From contig JBIJDU010000002.1 of assembly GCA_044343935.1 (NCBI GenBank), positions 57,608 to 121,607 of the forward strand: a DNA stretch of 64,000 bases. The letters run 5' to 3'. A program made the position numbers and the translations under genes. The notes below the pieces were generated by a model that was not told where the DNA came from, searched no databases, and was given only the letters and a program-made list of their open reading frames with translations. Positions 8,214-18,457 of the stretch are shown one piece after another. Every line of letters begins with the position of its first letter. Position 1 is the stretch's first letter. This DNA is from AcAMD-5 sp044343935. GTDB taxonomy: Bacteria; Actinomycetota; Actinomycetes; S36-B12; UBA5976.

Positions 8214-10579
8214 CCGTCACTGCTAACTCAAATACAAACAGTCAAGTTGAGTTAATCACTGCCAATATTGATGGTGTTGAAGTAAGAGTTCCAAAAGGAA
8301 CACTGATAATCCGTGCTGCTGAACAACTTGGGGTGCAGATTCCTCGGTTCTGTGATCATCCATCACTAGAGCCAGTTGCAGCTTGTCGAATGTGCTTAGT
8401 TGAAATTGATGGCATGCCAAAGCCACAACCTTCCTGCGCAATTCCGTTAACTGATGGCATGGTGGTAAGAACTCAGCAATCATCTGAAGTTGCAGCGAAA
8501 GCACAAGAAGGTGTGATGGAGTTCTTGCTGCTCAACCATCCACTTGATTGCCCAGTTTGCGATAAGGGTGGCGAGTGCCCACTTCAGAATCAAGCGATGA
8601 CCAATGGTCGAGCTGACTCAAGATTCGAAGAAGGCACAAAGCGATTATTTGAAAAGCCAATAAACATTAATTCAGAGATTTTGTTGGATCGGGAGCGCTG
8701 TGTTTCTTGTGCACGCTGCACCAGATTTGCAGACGAAATTGCGGGAGATCCAACGTTAGAACTACTTGAGCGTGGTGCCAGACAGCAAGTGGGAACTGCT
8801 GATGATCGCCCATTTGAATCGTATTACGGCGGCAATACAATTCAAATTTGTCCAGTTGGTGCGTTAACGAGTGCAACTTACCGATTCCGTTCTCGTCCAT
8901 TTGATTTAATTTCACATAACACAATTTGTGAGCATTGCTCATCTGGATGTTCAACTCGAACCGATATCCGTCGCGGCAAAATTATGCGTCGGTTAGCATC
9001 AAATGATCCTGAAGTTAATGAGGAATGGAATTGCGATAAAGGTCGCTTTGCTTTCACTCACACCACAGTTGATCGAATTGCGACACCGCTTATTCGGGAA
9101 AACGGTGAACTTCGTGCCGCTTCTTGGCCTGAGGCAATTAGTTTTGCGGCAACTGGATTAGCTAACAAGCGCGCAGGTGTTCTTACTGGTGGTCGTTTGC
9201 CACAAGAAGATGCTTATGCATATTCACGTTTTGCTCGTGCGGTCTTGCAAACAAACAATGTTGATTTCCGAAATAGAACTGCGTCGGAAGAGGAAGCAGA
9301 CTTTCTAGCAAACCATGTGGCAGCAACTCGAATGAATGTGACTTATCGAGATTTAGAAACTGCTGATGTAGTGGTGCTGGTTTCATTTGAAGCTGAGAAT
9401 GAATCACCAATTGTGCAATTAAGGCTTCGCAAAGCAGTTCGACATAATAAGTTGAAAGTTATTGCGATAGACAATGCAAGTCACATTGGATTTACTAAGT
9501 TAAATGCTGACGTTAGATTGGTAAAGCCAGGTACTGAAGCCGAGGCAATAGCATCACTTAAAGATCAACTCGTAGGCCAGAACGCAATTGTTTTGGTTGG
9601 CGAGCGAGCAGCAGCGGTTGCTGGCACCTACAGCGCGGTAATTTCATTAGTTAAAGCAACTGGTGCGAAATTTGCGTGGATCCCAAGACGTGCTGGCGAT
9701 CGTGGTGCAGTTGAAGCGGGATTACTGCCTGGTCTATTACCTGGTGGCAAGTTAGTTTCAAACGCAGCAGACCGAGCAGAAGTTGCAGTTGAGTGGGGCA
9801 TACCGCAACTACCAAGTGAAGCCGGTCTGGATCAATCGAGCATGATTAAGGCCGCTGCACTTGGAAGACTTGATGCTTTGGTTGTTGGCGGTGTTGATAT
9901 TTTTGATGTTGCCTACCACGATGAATTTAAAGCAGCATTGTCAAACACATTTGTAGTTTCGCTAGAACCGCATTATTCATCAGTTACTGAATATGCTGAT
10001 GTGGTGCTACCAGTTGGTGTCATCACTGAGCGTGAAGGCACATTTGTCAGCTGGGAAGGTCGAGAGCGTTCTTTTGCTGCTGCCCTGCATCAATCGCTTG
10101 CGCTAACTGATGCTCGGGTGCTTCATCTAATCGCAGAAAAATTAGGCGTGACTTTTGCTGATGGTGCCAAACCTGCTGCACTTCATAAATCATTAACTGG
10201 GATTAAGTCAGATCCGGCTGGAACTGAGATGACACCAGTTGCAAGCAAAACAACCGCTGGCCTTGTGCTAGCAGGATTGCGACAGCTAATTGATAACGGA
10301 AGTTTGCAGAAAGGCGAGGCTCATTTGGCAGCAACTGCACGAGAAGCAGTTGCCAAAGTTAGCAAAGAAACCGCTGCAGCCCATGGTCTAGTTGATGGCA
10401 ATCTAGTTGTTTTGGAATCAGCTAATGGCAAGATGGTATTGCCGCTAGAAATTGGTGATGTTGCGGCAGAGACAATTTGGGTGCCATTAAATAGTGATGG
10501 CTCAACACCGTTAATAAATCTAGGGATTAGCATCGGCGATGCCGTAATCGCTAAAGATGGCGGTGCTTATGTTGTCTAA
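8210..10579 (+). CDS. nuoG: NADH-quinone oxidoreductase subunit G
   Basis: Large iron-sulfur subunit of complex I, 789 residues, GTG start. From the N-terminus it has a ferredoxin-like [2Fe-2S] domain (CRMCLVEIDG), the His/Cys-liganded cluster region with CPVCDKGGECPLQ, a [4Fe-4S] site CVSCARC with ICPVGALTS, and a molybdopterin-oxidoreductase-like domain opening with CEHCSSGCSTRTDIRRG. That last cysteine set suggests the additional N7 cluster found in many bacterial NuoG proteins. The C-terminal domain is structural and binds no molybdenum in known complexes. The stop falls inside the nuoH start region. Confidence 0.96.
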   Translation: MTVTANSNTNSQVELITANIDGVEVRVPKGTLIIRAAEQLGVQIPRFCDHPSLEPVAACRMCLVEIDGMPKPQPSCAIPLTDGMVVRTQQSSEVAAKAQEGVMEFLLLNHPLDCPVCDKGGECPLQNQAMTNGRADSRFEEGTKRLFEKPININSEILLDRERCVSCARCTRFADEIAGDPTLELLERGARQQVGTADDRPFESYYGGNTIQICPVGALTSATYRFRSRPFDLISHNTICEHCSSGCSTRTDIRRGKIMRRLASNDPEVNEEWNCDKGRFAFTHTTVDRIATPLIRENGELRAASWPEAISFAATGLANKRAGVLTGGRLPQEDAYAYSRFARAVLQTNNVDFRNRTASEEEADFLANHVAATRMNVTYRDLETADVVVLVSFEAENESPIVQLRLRKAVRHNKLKVIAIDNASHIGFTKLNADVRLVKPGTEAEAIASLKDQLVGQNAIVLVGERAAAVAGTYSAVISLVKATGAKFAWIPRRAGDRGAVEAGLLPGLLPGGKLVSNAADRAEVAVEWGIPQLPSEAGLDQSSMIKAAALGRLDALVVGGVDIFDVAYHDEFKAALSNTFVVSLEPHYSSVTEYADVVLPVGVITEREGTFVSWEGRERSFAAALHQSLALTDARVLHLIAEKLGVTFADGAKPAALHKSLTGIKSDPAGTEMTPVASKTTAGLVLAGLRQLIDNGSLQKGEAHLAATAREAVAKVSKETAAAHGLVDGNLVVLESANGKMVLPLEIGDVAAETIWVPLNSDGSTPLINLGISIGDAVIAKDGGAYVV

Positions 10580-11837
10580 ATTGAATCCAACCTTAAATGA
10601 CTTTGGCTTAGATCCATGGTGGTTAGTCACGCTTAAAGTATTAGCAGTTTTCGTAGTGCTGGTACTGCTAGTGCTCTTTAGCATCTGGGCCGAACGCCGA
10701 GTTGTGGCTCGAATGCAATTTAGATTAGGTCCGAATCGAGTAGGCCCATTTGGTTTATTGCAAAGTTTGATGGATGGCTTAAAGCTTGCCTTGAAAGAAG
10801 ACATTATTCCAAAGAACGCCTCAAAAGCGGTTTTCTTATTGGCACCAGTTATTTCAGTAACTACAGCATTTATGGCAATGGCTGTAATCCCATTTGGCCC
10901 AATGGTTTCAATATTTGGTAACCTAACTCCGTTGCAGTTAACTGATTTCTCCGTATCAGTGCTTTATGTCTTAGCAGTTACCTCAATTGGAATTTATGGC
11001 ATTGTGCTAGCTGGTTGGGCTTCCGGCTCTACCTATTCTTTGCTTGGTGGGTTGCGCTCATCAGCTCAGATGGTGTCTTATGAAATTGCAATGGGACTTT
11101 CATTTGTCGCAGTATTCCTTTATGCCGGCTCAATGTCGACATCAGAAATTGTTACCGCACAAGAGCGAATTTGGTATGCAGTATTGCTGCTGCCATCATT
11201 CATTATTTACACCACATCGATGGTGGGTGAAACTAACCGTGCACCGTTTGATTTACCAGAAGCTGAAGGTGAACTTGTTGGTGGTTTCCATACCGAGTAT
11301 TCATCATTAAAGTTCGCCCTATTTTTCTTGGCAGAATATGTAAATATGGTGACAGTATCGGCACTTGCGACAACACTTTTCTTAGGTGGCTGGCGAGCAC
11401 CATTCCCATTCTCAATGATCCCCGGCGCTAACGAAGGCTGGTTGCCGCTGGTTTGGTTCTTTGGCAAAGTGTTGGCATTCATATTTATCTTTATTTGGTT
11501 GCGCGGCACATTGCCAAGATTGCGTTATGACCAATTCATGGATTTTGGTTGGAAAGTACTAATTCCGGTAGCGCTAGGTTGGGTGTTTGTAGTTGCAGCA
11601 GCGCGCGTTGCTATTTCTGAGGATCTTATTTCAAACACTAGGCTGTTAACTTGGTTAGCGGCACCAGTTGCCGCACTGTTGTTGATTAGTTTGATTTTGG
11701 AATATCGAAAATCTAAAAAGGAAGCGGTGGAATCTGAAACTGCCACACCAAGTTTTCCAGTTCCACCAATGAGCGCTGCGCGAACTGACCGCACCAACCG
11801 ACCAGAAGTTGAGAATAAGCGAGGTAGTGATGGCTAG
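10569..11837 (+). CDS. nuoH: NADH-quinone oxidoreductase subunit H
   Basis: Membrane subunit connecting the peripheral arm to the proton-pumping arm and lining the quinone chamber. It has about eight membrane segments with ERRVVARMQFRLGPNRVGP and ETNRAPFDLPEAEGELVGGF, both hallmark loops. I prefer ATG 10569, preceded by GGCGG, over the in-frame ATG at 10557; both overlap the end of nuoG. After the last membrane helix there is a hydrophilic tail of about 45 residues rich in Ser, Pro and Arg that is absent from shorter NuoH proteins. Overlaps nuoI by eight bases. Confidence 0.95.
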   Translation: MLSKLNPTLNDFGLDPWWLVTLKVLAVFVVLVLLVLFSIWAERRVVARMQFRLGPNRVGPFGLLQSLMDGLKLALKEDIIPKNASKAVFLLAPVISVTTAFMAMAVIPFGPMVSIFGNLTPLQLTDFSVSVLYVLAVTSIGIYGIVLAGWASGSTYSLLGGLRSSAQMVSYEIAMGLSFVAVFLYAGSMSTSEIVTAQERIWYAVLLLPSFIIYTTSMVGETNRAPFDLPEAEGELVGGFHTEYSSLKFALFFLAEYVNMVTVSALATTLFLGGWRAPFPFSMIPGANEGWLPLVWFFGKVLAFIFIFIWLRGTLPRLRYDQFMDFGWKVLIPVALGWVFVVAAARVAISEDLISNTRLLTWLAAPVAALLLISLILEYRKSKKEAVESETATPSFPVPPMSAARTDRTNRPEVENKRGSDG

Positions 11838-12378
11838 ATTGCCACAAGTTGTTCGAGGTTTTTGGCTTACTTTTTCCATGATGTTCCGTAAACCAATCAC
11901 AGAACAATATCCAGAAGAAAAACACATCTATCCACCGAAGCCTCGCTTCCATGGACGTCACCAACTTAACCGTTATCCAGACGGCTTAGAAAAATGCATT
12001 GGCTGTGAGCTTTGTGCTTGGGCCTGTCCAGCAGATGCAATTTATGTGGAAGGCGCAGATAACACTGAAGAAGCGCGATTCTCACCCGGGGAGCGCTACG
12101 GCAAGGTTTACCAAATCAATTATTTGCGTTGCATTTTATGTGGCTTATGTATTGAGGCCTGCCCAACTCGTGCCCTAACAATGACAAATGAATACGAGTT
12201 AGCAGATAACTCAAGAGCTAAATTAATTTATGAAAAGCAAGATCTATTGGCACCACTATTGCCAGGCATGGCGCAGCCGCCACATCAGATGGTTGAAGGA
12301 TTATCAGATCGTGACTACTACTCAGGCAAGGTAACAGGTGCGACACCTGCGCAATTTGCAGAGAGCGAGCAGGCGTGA
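11830..12378 (+). CDS. nuoI: NADH-quinone oxidoreductase subunit I
   Basis: Ferredoxin-like subunit with clusters N6a and N6b. In the 182-residue protein the two CxxCxxCxxxC sets are Cys56/59/62/66 (CIGCELCAWACP) and Cys101/104/107/111 (CILCGLCIEACP). I chose ATG 11830 because GCGAGG sits just upstream and the protein then begins MARLPQVVRGF; the upstream in-frame TTG at 11809 lies within nuoH and adds only seven unconserved residues. The C-terminus overlaps the nuoJ GTG. Confidence 0.95.
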   Translation: MARLPQVVRGFWLTFSMMFRKPITEQYPEEKHIYPPKPRFHGRHQLNRYPDGLEKCIGCELCAWACPADAIYVEGADNTEEARFSPGERYGKVYQINYLRCILCGLCIEACPTRALTMTNEYELADNSRAKLIYEKQDLLAPLLPGMAQPPHQMVEGLSDRDYYSGKVTGATPAQFAESEQA

Positions 12379-13157
12379 GCTTAGTTTTTGCGGTCTCAGC
12401 AACTCTGGCAGTAGCAGGTGCGCTGGGTATGTTGCTATCAAAACGAGCTGTTCACTCGGCGCTGTTTGTGGCACTAACCATGATCAACTTGGCTGTACTT
12501 TACTTACAGTTATCCGCGCCGTTTTTAGGAATGGTGCAGATAATCGTGTATACCGGTGCGGTAATGATGCTGTTCTTGTTTGTTTTGATGATTGTTGGTG
12601 TGGATTCTTCTGATTCATTAACTGAGACACTGCGCGGGCAGCGCGTTGCAGCAATTGCAGTTGCGGTGGCACTTGGCTTGCTACTAACTAGCAGCATCGG
12701 TGGTGCGGTGATTGCATCTGGAAATTCACTGGATGCAACTTTTGCTGGTGGTAATGTGCAAGCAATTGCAAATTTGATGTTTGGTAAATACGTGTTAGCA
12801 CTTGAAGTAACTGCAGCATTGTTGGTGACCGCAGCAGTAGGTGCCATGGTGCTCGCACATCGAGAGCGAATCACGCCAAAACTAAATCAGCGAGAACAGC
12901 AACAAGCAAGATTTGCTGACTATGCCTTAACTGGAAAACACCCAGGTCCGCTACCGCCTTCTGGTGTCTATGCTAGACATAATGCGGTTGATACGCCAGC
13001 GCTGTTACCAGATGGCTCCATTGCGACCAACTCAGTGCCAGCACCGCTGCAGGCGCGAGGTTCAGTACGCGAAGTTGATCAAGTTGATACTCAGCAAATC
13101 GTTGATTTGTCGCAAGGCAATGTTGTGATTGAAGGAGGGGAAGATGGACGTAACTAA
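12375..13157 (+). CDS. nuoJ: NADH-quinone oxidoreductase subunit J
   Basis: Hydrophobic membrane-arm subunit with five predicted membrane helices in the first 165 residues, including the characteristic VQIIVYTGAVMMLFLFVLMIVG segment with its pi-bulge helix. The remaining 95 or so residues are a hydrophilic tail, as in many actinobacterial NuoJ proteins and unlike the shorter proteobacterial form. GTG start in a GTGA overlap with nuoI. The 3' end contains the ribosome-binding site and first codons of nuoK. Confidence 0.94.
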   Translation: MSLVFAVSATLAVAGALGMLLSKRAVHSALFVALTMINLAVLYLQLSAPFLGMVQIIVYTGAVMMLFLFVLMIVGVDSSDSLTETLRGQRVAAIAVAVALGLLLTSSIGGAVIASGNSLDATFAGGNVQAIANLMFGKYVLALEVTAALLVTAAVGAMVLAHRERITPKLNQREQQQARFADYALTGKHPGPLPPSGVYARHNAVDTPALLPDGSIATNSVPAPLQARGSVREVDQVDTQQIVDLSQGNVVIEGGEDGRN

Positions 13158-13443
13158 CTACGTAATCCTCTCCGCCATCCTATTCGCAATTGGTGCCGTT
13201 GGTGTTTTGGTTAGACGAAATGCAATTGTTATGTTCATGTCAATTGAGTTGATGCTCAATGCAGCAAACCTTGCTTTCGTTGCGTTTGCTCGAGCGAATG
13301 GCAACTTTGATGGTCAAGTTGTTGCCTTCTTCGTGATGGTGGTTGCAGCCGCAGAGGTTGTAATTGGCCTAGCGATCATCATGGCGATTTTTAGAACAAG
13401 AAAGACCGCTTCGATCGACGAAGCGAATCTACTGCGGGCCTAA
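13144..13443 (+). CDS. nuoK: NADH-quinone oxidoreductase subunit K
   Basis: Small three-helix membrane subunit related to MrpC. With the ATG at 13144 the protein is 99 residues, the family's usual size, and GGAGGGG lies directly upstream; the in-frame TTG at 13129 is unlikely. The conserved sequence FMSIELMLNAANLAFVAFAR contains the intramembrane Glu used in proton transfer, and the second acidic residue lies in AAAEVVIGLAII. Confidence 0.95.
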   Translation: MDVTNYVILSAILFAIGAVGVLVRRNAIVMFMSIELMLNAANLAFVAFARANGNFDGQVVAFFVMVVAAAEVVIGLAIIMAIFRTRKTASIDEANLLRA

Positions 13444-13454
13444 CAAGGAGATAA

Positions 13455-15383
13455 GTGCGATACTCATTTGCGCTGGAAGCAATTAGCCCAAGCCTGACCA
13501 ATCAGGTAGCAACGGGTGGTTTTGCTAACCTATGGCTGCTGATTGCGCTACCACTTTTTGGTGCGCTGGTTTTGTTATTGGGCGGAAACCGCACTAACAG
13601 TTTTGGTCCGTTGCTAGCTGTGTTAATGCCGATTGCAAGTTTTGGTTTTGCAGTTTACCTATGGCTGGAACTGCTGTCGCTGCCAGAAGAATTACGAAGT
13701 CAGAATTTAGTGTTATTTGAATGGATCAACATTGGCAGTTTCCAGGTGCCCTTTGGTTTGCAGTTAGATCCGCTTTCAATGAGTTTTGTGCTGTTGATTA
13801 CCGGTGTGGGATCATTAATTCATATTTACTCGCTTGGCTATATGGATCATGATCCGGGTAAACGACGTTTCTTTGGTTACTTGAATTTGTTCGTGGCAGC
13901 CATGTTGCTACTAGTGCTCGCTGATAACTACCTATTGCTTTATGTTGGTTGGGAAGGTGTTGGGCTAGCCTCATATTTGCTGATTGGTTATTACCAGCAC
14001 AAGCCATCGGCAGCAGCGGCAGCTAAAAAAGCATTTGTGGTTAACCGAGTTGGCGATGTTGGCCTCTCGCTCGCAATTATGTTGATGTTTGTTGCCTTCC
14101 ATACTGTTACTTTTGCTGGCATCTCAGAGAAAGCAGAGCAAGGCTCGGCAACCGTTCTGTTTTTAATTGGCTTGTTCTTGCTGATCGGCGCTGCTGGCAA
14201 AAGCGCGCAGGTGCCGCTGCAGAGCTGGTTGCTTGATGCAATGGAAGGTCCAACTCCGGTATCAGCATTGATTCACGCCGCCACTATGGTGACCGCTGGC
14301 GTTTACTTAATTGTCCGATCAAATTCAATTTATGACTTATCAGTTGCTGCACAGAACGCAGTAATTGTGGTCGGTGCGGTGACCTTACTAGCTGGTGCAT
14401 TCATTGGCATGGCTAAAGATGACATTAAGAAAGCATTAGCGGCATCGACGATGAGTCAGATTGGTTACATGGTGCTAGCCGCTGGTTTAGGACCAATTGG
14501 TTATGTCTACGCCATCATGCATTTGTTAACTCACGGCTTTTTCAAGGCCGGCATGTTCCTTGGTGCTGGCTCAGTAATGCATGCGATGAATGATGAAGTG
14601 GACATGCGTAAATATGGTGCGCTTCGGACAATAATGTTAATTACCTTCGGTACATTTTTTGTAGGTTATTTAGCAATTTTAGGTGTTCCGCCATTTGCCG
14701 GGTTTTACTCTAAAGATTTGATCATTGAAGCAGCTTTTGATCGCAGCATAATTGCCGGTGTAGCAACTTTACTTGGTGCTGGCATAACTGCGTTTTATAT
14801 GTCCCGGTTGATACTAATGACTTTCTTCTCAAACAAACGTTGGGAAGATGACGCACATCCGCATGAATCCCCAGCCACTATGACTATCCCAATGATTTTG
14901 TTGGCAGTTGGTTCAGTTGCAAGTGGTTATTTATTAACCTTCAACGATTCCTTAAAGCATTGGCTAGCACCTGTTACGGGTTATCAGACGCCAGAGCCAC
15001 CAATTGCTATTCCAGTTCTAATAGCGATGACGCTAACTACAGTTGCAATCGGTGTTGCCATTGCAATTCGAATGTATTTAAAGCAAGCCGATCGAGTTGC
15101 GCCAACAAATGTTTCGATATTTACCAAAGCAGCGCGTAGCGATCTTTATGGTGATGCAATTAATGAAGCAGTATTCATGCGAGGTGGCCAGAAAGTGGTT
15201 AGTGGAACAACAACAGTTGATAACGCAGTAGTAGAAGGTTCAGTTCGATTTATTGGCCGAATCACACTTGGGCTAAGCAACATCATCCGCGCTACTCAAA
15301 CTGGCTACACTAGAAACTATGCGTTAGCTATGTTGCTTGGTGCGTCATTAATGCTGCTGCTAGCTGCGATTGTGAGGCTATAA
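13455..15383 (+). CDS. nuoL: NADH-quinone oxidoreductase subunit L
   Basis: Largest antiporter-like proton-pumping subunit, distal in the membrane arm. The 642 residues contain the family core: GWEGVGLASYLLIGYY, the lysine-bearing AAKKAFVVNRVGD, PTPVSALIHAATMVTAGVYL with its conserved His, and DDIKKALAASTMSQIGYM. The C-terminal amphipathic helix region follows. GTG start with AAGGAG five bases upstream. It lies 11 bp after nuoK and 3 bp before nuoM. Confidence 0.96.
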   Translation: MRYSFALEAISPSLTNQVATGGFANLWLLIALPLFGALVLLLGGNRTNSFGPLLAVLMPIASFGFAVYLWLELLSLPEELRSQNLVLFEWINIGSFQVPFGLQLDPLSMSFVLLITGVGSLIHIYSLGYMDHDPGKRRFFGYLNLFVAAMLLLVLADNYLLLYVGWEGVGLASYLLIGYYQHKPSAAAAAKKAFVVNRVGDVGLSLAIMLMFVAFHTVTFAGISEKAEQGSATVLFLIGLFLLIGAAGKSAQVPLQSWLLDAMEGPTPVSALIHAATMVTAGVYLIVRSNSIYDLSVAAQNAVIVVGAVTLLAGAFIGMAKDDIKKALAASTMSQIGYMVLAAGLGPIGYVYAIMHLLTHGFFKAGMFLGAGSVMHAMNDEVDMRKYGALRTIMLITFGTFFVGYLAILGVPPFAGFYSKDLIIEAAFDRSIIAGVATLLGAGITAFYMSRLILMTFFSNKRWEDDAHPHESPATMTIPMILLAVGSVASGYLLTFNDSLKHWLAPVTGYQTPEPPIAIPVLIAMTLTTVAIGVAIAIRMYLKQADRVAPTNVSIFTKAARSDLYGDAINEAVFMRGGQKVVSGTTTVDNAVVEGSVRFIGRITLGLSNIIRATQTGYTRNYALAMLLGASLMLLLAAIVRL

Positions 15384-15386
15384 GTC

Positions 15387-16910
15387 ATGACTAATTTGCC
15401 TTACTTATCAATGTTAATTTTGCTGCCGTTGCTCGGCTCGCTTTTGGTGTTTGCTATTCCAGCAGCGTTAGGTGCGGCCCGTATTAAATCTGTCGCACTT
15501 GGCTTTTCTTTGCTCACCTTTGTGCTGTATGTATTTGCTGGTCTGCAATTTGAGTTAGGCACTAATGATCAATTCCAATTGGTAGAGAACTATGAATGGA
15601 TTGGCGCGTTTGGTGTTAGCTGGTCCGTTGGTGTAGATGGCCTGGGATTAGTAATGCTTGGACTAGTTTCTATCTTGGTACCAGTTGTGCTGCTAGCAGC
15701 ATGGCGCGATGTCACAGATGAAGCCGCTGGAAAGTTCTTTGCGCTGGTGCTGATGTTGCAATCTTTTGTAACTGCTGTGTTTGTTGCAACTGATCTGTTT
15801 ATGTTCTATGTATTCTTTGAAGTAATGCTAATTCCAATGTATTTCCTAATTGGTCGATATGGCAACGCTGATCGACGTAAAGCAGCTGTTAAATTCTTAA
15901 TCTTCTCGTTAGTTGGTGGCTTGGTACTGTTAGCTGGCGTAATTAGCGTTTGGGTGCAGAGTATTCAGATAACTGGTTTTGGTTCATTCGGTTTGGAATA
16001 TCTAGCTAACCTTGATTTAAGCATTGAATCACAGCGCTGGCTATTTGCCGCCTTCTTCTTTGCCTTTGCCATTAAGGCACCATTAGTTCCGCTGCATTCT
16101 TGGCTGCCAGATGCTGCTGGCTCATCAAGTCCAGCGGTAGCGGTGTTGCTAATCGGAATTCTGGACAAAGTTGGCACTTACGGCATGCTGCGCTTTTTGT
16201 TACCAATTTTCCCAGACGCATCAGTTGAATTAGCCCCAATTGCATTAACGCTTGCAGTTTTGAGCATTTTCTATGGCGCTGTGATGGCAATTGGTTCGCG
16301 CGACATGAAGCGATTAATGGCTTATGTCTCTATTTCACACTTTGGTTTTATTGTGCTTGGAATTTTTGCCTTCACCACGCAAGGCATCTCAGGTGCGATG
16401 TTCTACATGCTGTCACATGGCTTATCGACCGCGGCACTGTTTTTGGCTGCTGGCTACTTAATGCGCCGAACTTCAAGCAGCAATATTGATGATCATGCTG
16501 GTGCATTCCAAACCACACCACTGCTCGCGGGCTTTATCTTGTTTGGCGCACTTTCTTCAGTTGCGCTACCAGGACTTGCTAGCTTTATTGCTGAATTCAC
16601 GGTATTGCTAGGAACGTTTGCCAGGTATCCAGTGCTAGCTGCAGTTGCAACATTAGGCATTGTGGTGGCGGCGGTTTATGCGCTCTGGTTGTATCAGCGA
16701 ACTATGACTGGTCATCCATCTGATGCAGTAACTGGTATCAAGGATATTTCAGGACGAGAAGTAATTGCACTCTCGCCAATTGTTGCCTTAACTATTGCGT
16801 TGGGATTTGTGCCACAACCAGCATTTGATATTTTGAACCCAACTTCAGCGAAAGTGATGGAACAAGTAAATCAAGTAGACCCGGAAGCGCTTATTGAAGG
16901 TGGTAACTAA
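15387..16910 (+). CDS. nuoM: NADH-quinone oxidoreductase subunit M
   Basis: Second antiporter-like proton-pumping subunit. The 507-residue product has FEVMLIPMYFLIGRYG with the key Glu, the lysine-containing AVKFLIFSLVGG, the long FAFAIKAPLVPLHSWLPDA motif and RDMKRLMAYVSISHFGF, which together separate NuoM from NuoL and NuoN. ATG start three bases after nuoL; the stop overlaps the nuoN ATG by one base. Confidence 0.96.
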   Translation: MTNLPYLSMLILLPLLGSLLVFAIPAALGAARIKSVALGFSLLTFVLYVFAGLQFELGTNDQFQLVENYEWIGAFGVSWSVGVDGLGLVMLGLVSILVPVVLLAAWRDVTDEAAGKFFALVLMLQSFVTAVFVATDLFMFYVFFEVMLIPMYFLIGRYGNADRRKAAVKFLIFSLVGGLVLLAGVISVWVQSIQITGFGSFGLEYLANLDLSIESQRWLFAAFFFAFAIKAPLVPLHSWLPDAAGSSSPAVAVLLIGILDKVGTYGMLRFLLPIFPDASVELAPIALTLAVLSIFYGAVMAIGSRDMKRLMAYVSISHFGFIVLGIFAFTTQGISGAMFYMLSHGLSTAALFLAAGYLMRRTSSSNIDDHAGAFQTTPLLAGFILFGALSSVALPGLASFIAEFTVLLGTFARYPVLAAVATLGIVVAAVYALWLYQRTMTGHPSDAVTGIKDISGREVIALSPIVALTIALGFVPQPAFDILNPTSAKVMEQVNQVDPEALIEGGN

Positions 16911-18457
16911 TGTTGATGCCAACTGAGGTTTTCATACAGCCTTCAATTGATTGGTTTGCGATCTCGCCATTTACAATTTTGTTGGCAGCGGGTGTGTTTT
17001 CATTACTGGTTGAGACGTTCGCGCCGCGAAGGTATCGACGACCATTGCAGTTAACGCTCGTTTTTGGTGCACTAATTGCATCATTTGCTGCAGCCGCTAT
17101 GTTGTTAGGAACCGAAACATTAACTGCCGGCGCTGCGGTTGCGATTGACGGTCCAGGCGTAGTGTTACAGGCAACTATTGCGTTAGTTGCGCTGCTTGGT
17201 GCTGCAGGCTTAGCAGAAAACAAAGTTGATCCATCTGGTGATGCTTTTGCTGCCAGAGCATCAGCGATTCCTGGAAGTTCAGATGAGCGAGCATTCACCG
17301 CAGCTGGTTGGTACTCGACTGAAATCTGGACGCTTTTCCTGTTTGCGGTTGGTGGTATGCAGTTATTTGTGGTGGCAAACGATCTGCTAACTATGTTTAT
17401 TGCACTTGAGGTAATGTCACTACCGCTTTATTTGATGGCAGGAATGGCACGGCGACGCAGATTGCTTTCGCAAGAAGCAGCGCTGAAATATTTCGTGCTA
17501 GGCGCGTATGCCTCGGCTTTTTTCTTGTTTGGTTCCGCCTTAGTTTATGGCGCAACTGGCGCCATAAATTTTGATGATATTGCATCTGCTATTCCGGGTA
17601 GACCACAAACGGCAACGCTACTGATTACTGGTGTCATTCTGATTTTGGTAGGCATGTTGTTCAAAGTTGGCTCGGCACCATTTCATCAGTGGACACCAGA
17701 TGTTTATCAGGGAGCACCAACCACGCTAACTGCATTTATGGCAGCGGGGGTAAAGGTCGCGGCTTTTGGTGCCATGCTTCGTTTGCTTTATTCGGCATTT
17801 GGTACGTTGATTTGGGACTGGCGGCCAATTCTGTGGGTGATTGCCGCAATCACCATGTTTGTTGGAGTATTAGCAGCGCTCGTGCAGTCGGACATTAAGC
17901 GAATGTTGGCTTATTCGTCAGTCGCACATGCTGGTTTCCTACTAGTGGGCATAATTTCTGGCACTAATGCCGGCATTGTGTCGGTTCTGTTTTATTTAGC
18001 CGCTTATGCATTTACCACAATTGGAGTGTTCTTGCTGGTTTCATTGGTAAGAGATGCCAACGGCGAAGCAAGTGGAATTGATGCTTGGCGCGGCCTAGCA
18101 ACTAAATCGCCGCTAACCGCCGTTGCGATGACATTTATGATGTTAGCCTTGGCTGGGTTTCCAATCACCTCTGGTTTTATTGCTAAATTCTCGGTATTCG
18201 CAGCAGCAGTTCAAGTAAATCAAACCCCGCTGGTCTTACTTGCCGTGTTAGCAAGTGCAATTGCGGTGGTGTTTTATCTACGAATTGTGGTTATCATGTA
18301 TTTCCGCACCGCCACCAGCGATGAAGTTGCAGTTGCGATCCCAAGCAGCTTCACGGTAGTTGCGTTGGTTGCATCAGTTTTAATCACGCTGATTCTGGGC
18401 GTCTATCCACAACCGTTGCTTGATTTAATTTCGCAAACACCGTTATTCATCCGGTAA
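16910..18457 (+). CDS. nuoN: NADH-quinone oxidoreductase subunit N
   Basis: Third antiporter-like pumping subunit and last nuo gene. The 515 residues contain ALEVMSLPLYLMAG, the lysine-bearing EAALKYFVLGAYASA, KVGSAPFHQWTPDVYQGAP and SDIKRMLAYSSVAHAGFL. The ATG at 16910 overlaps the nuoM stop; a second ATG at 16916 is possible. With this gene the operon contains all 14 subunits in the standard order A to N, so the complex should be a complete NADH-oxidising type. Confidence 0.96.
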   Translation: MLMPTEVFIQPSIDWFAISPFTILLAAGVFSLLVETFAPRRYRRPLQLTLVFGALIASFAAAAMLLGTETLTAGAAVAIDGPGVVLQATIALVALLGAAGLAENKVDPSGDAFAARASAIPGSSDERAFTAAGWYSTEIWTLFLFAVGGMQLFVVANDLLTMFIALEVMSLPLYLMAGMARRRRLLSQEAALKYFVLGAYASAFFLFGSALVYGATGAINFDDIASAIPGRPQTATLLITGVILILVGMLFKVGSAPFHQWTPDVYQGAPTTLTAFMAAGVKVAAFGAMLRLLYSAFGTLIWDWRPILWVIAAITMFVGVLAALVQSDIKRMLAYSSVAHAGFLLVGIISGTNAGIVSVLFYLAAYAFTTIGVFLLVSLVRDANGEASGIDAWRGLATKSPLTAVAMTFMMLALAGFPITSGFIAKFSVFAAAVQVNQTPLVLLAVLASAIAVVFYLRIVVIMYFRTATSDEVAVAIPSSFTVVALVASVLITLILGVYPQPLLDLISQTPLFIR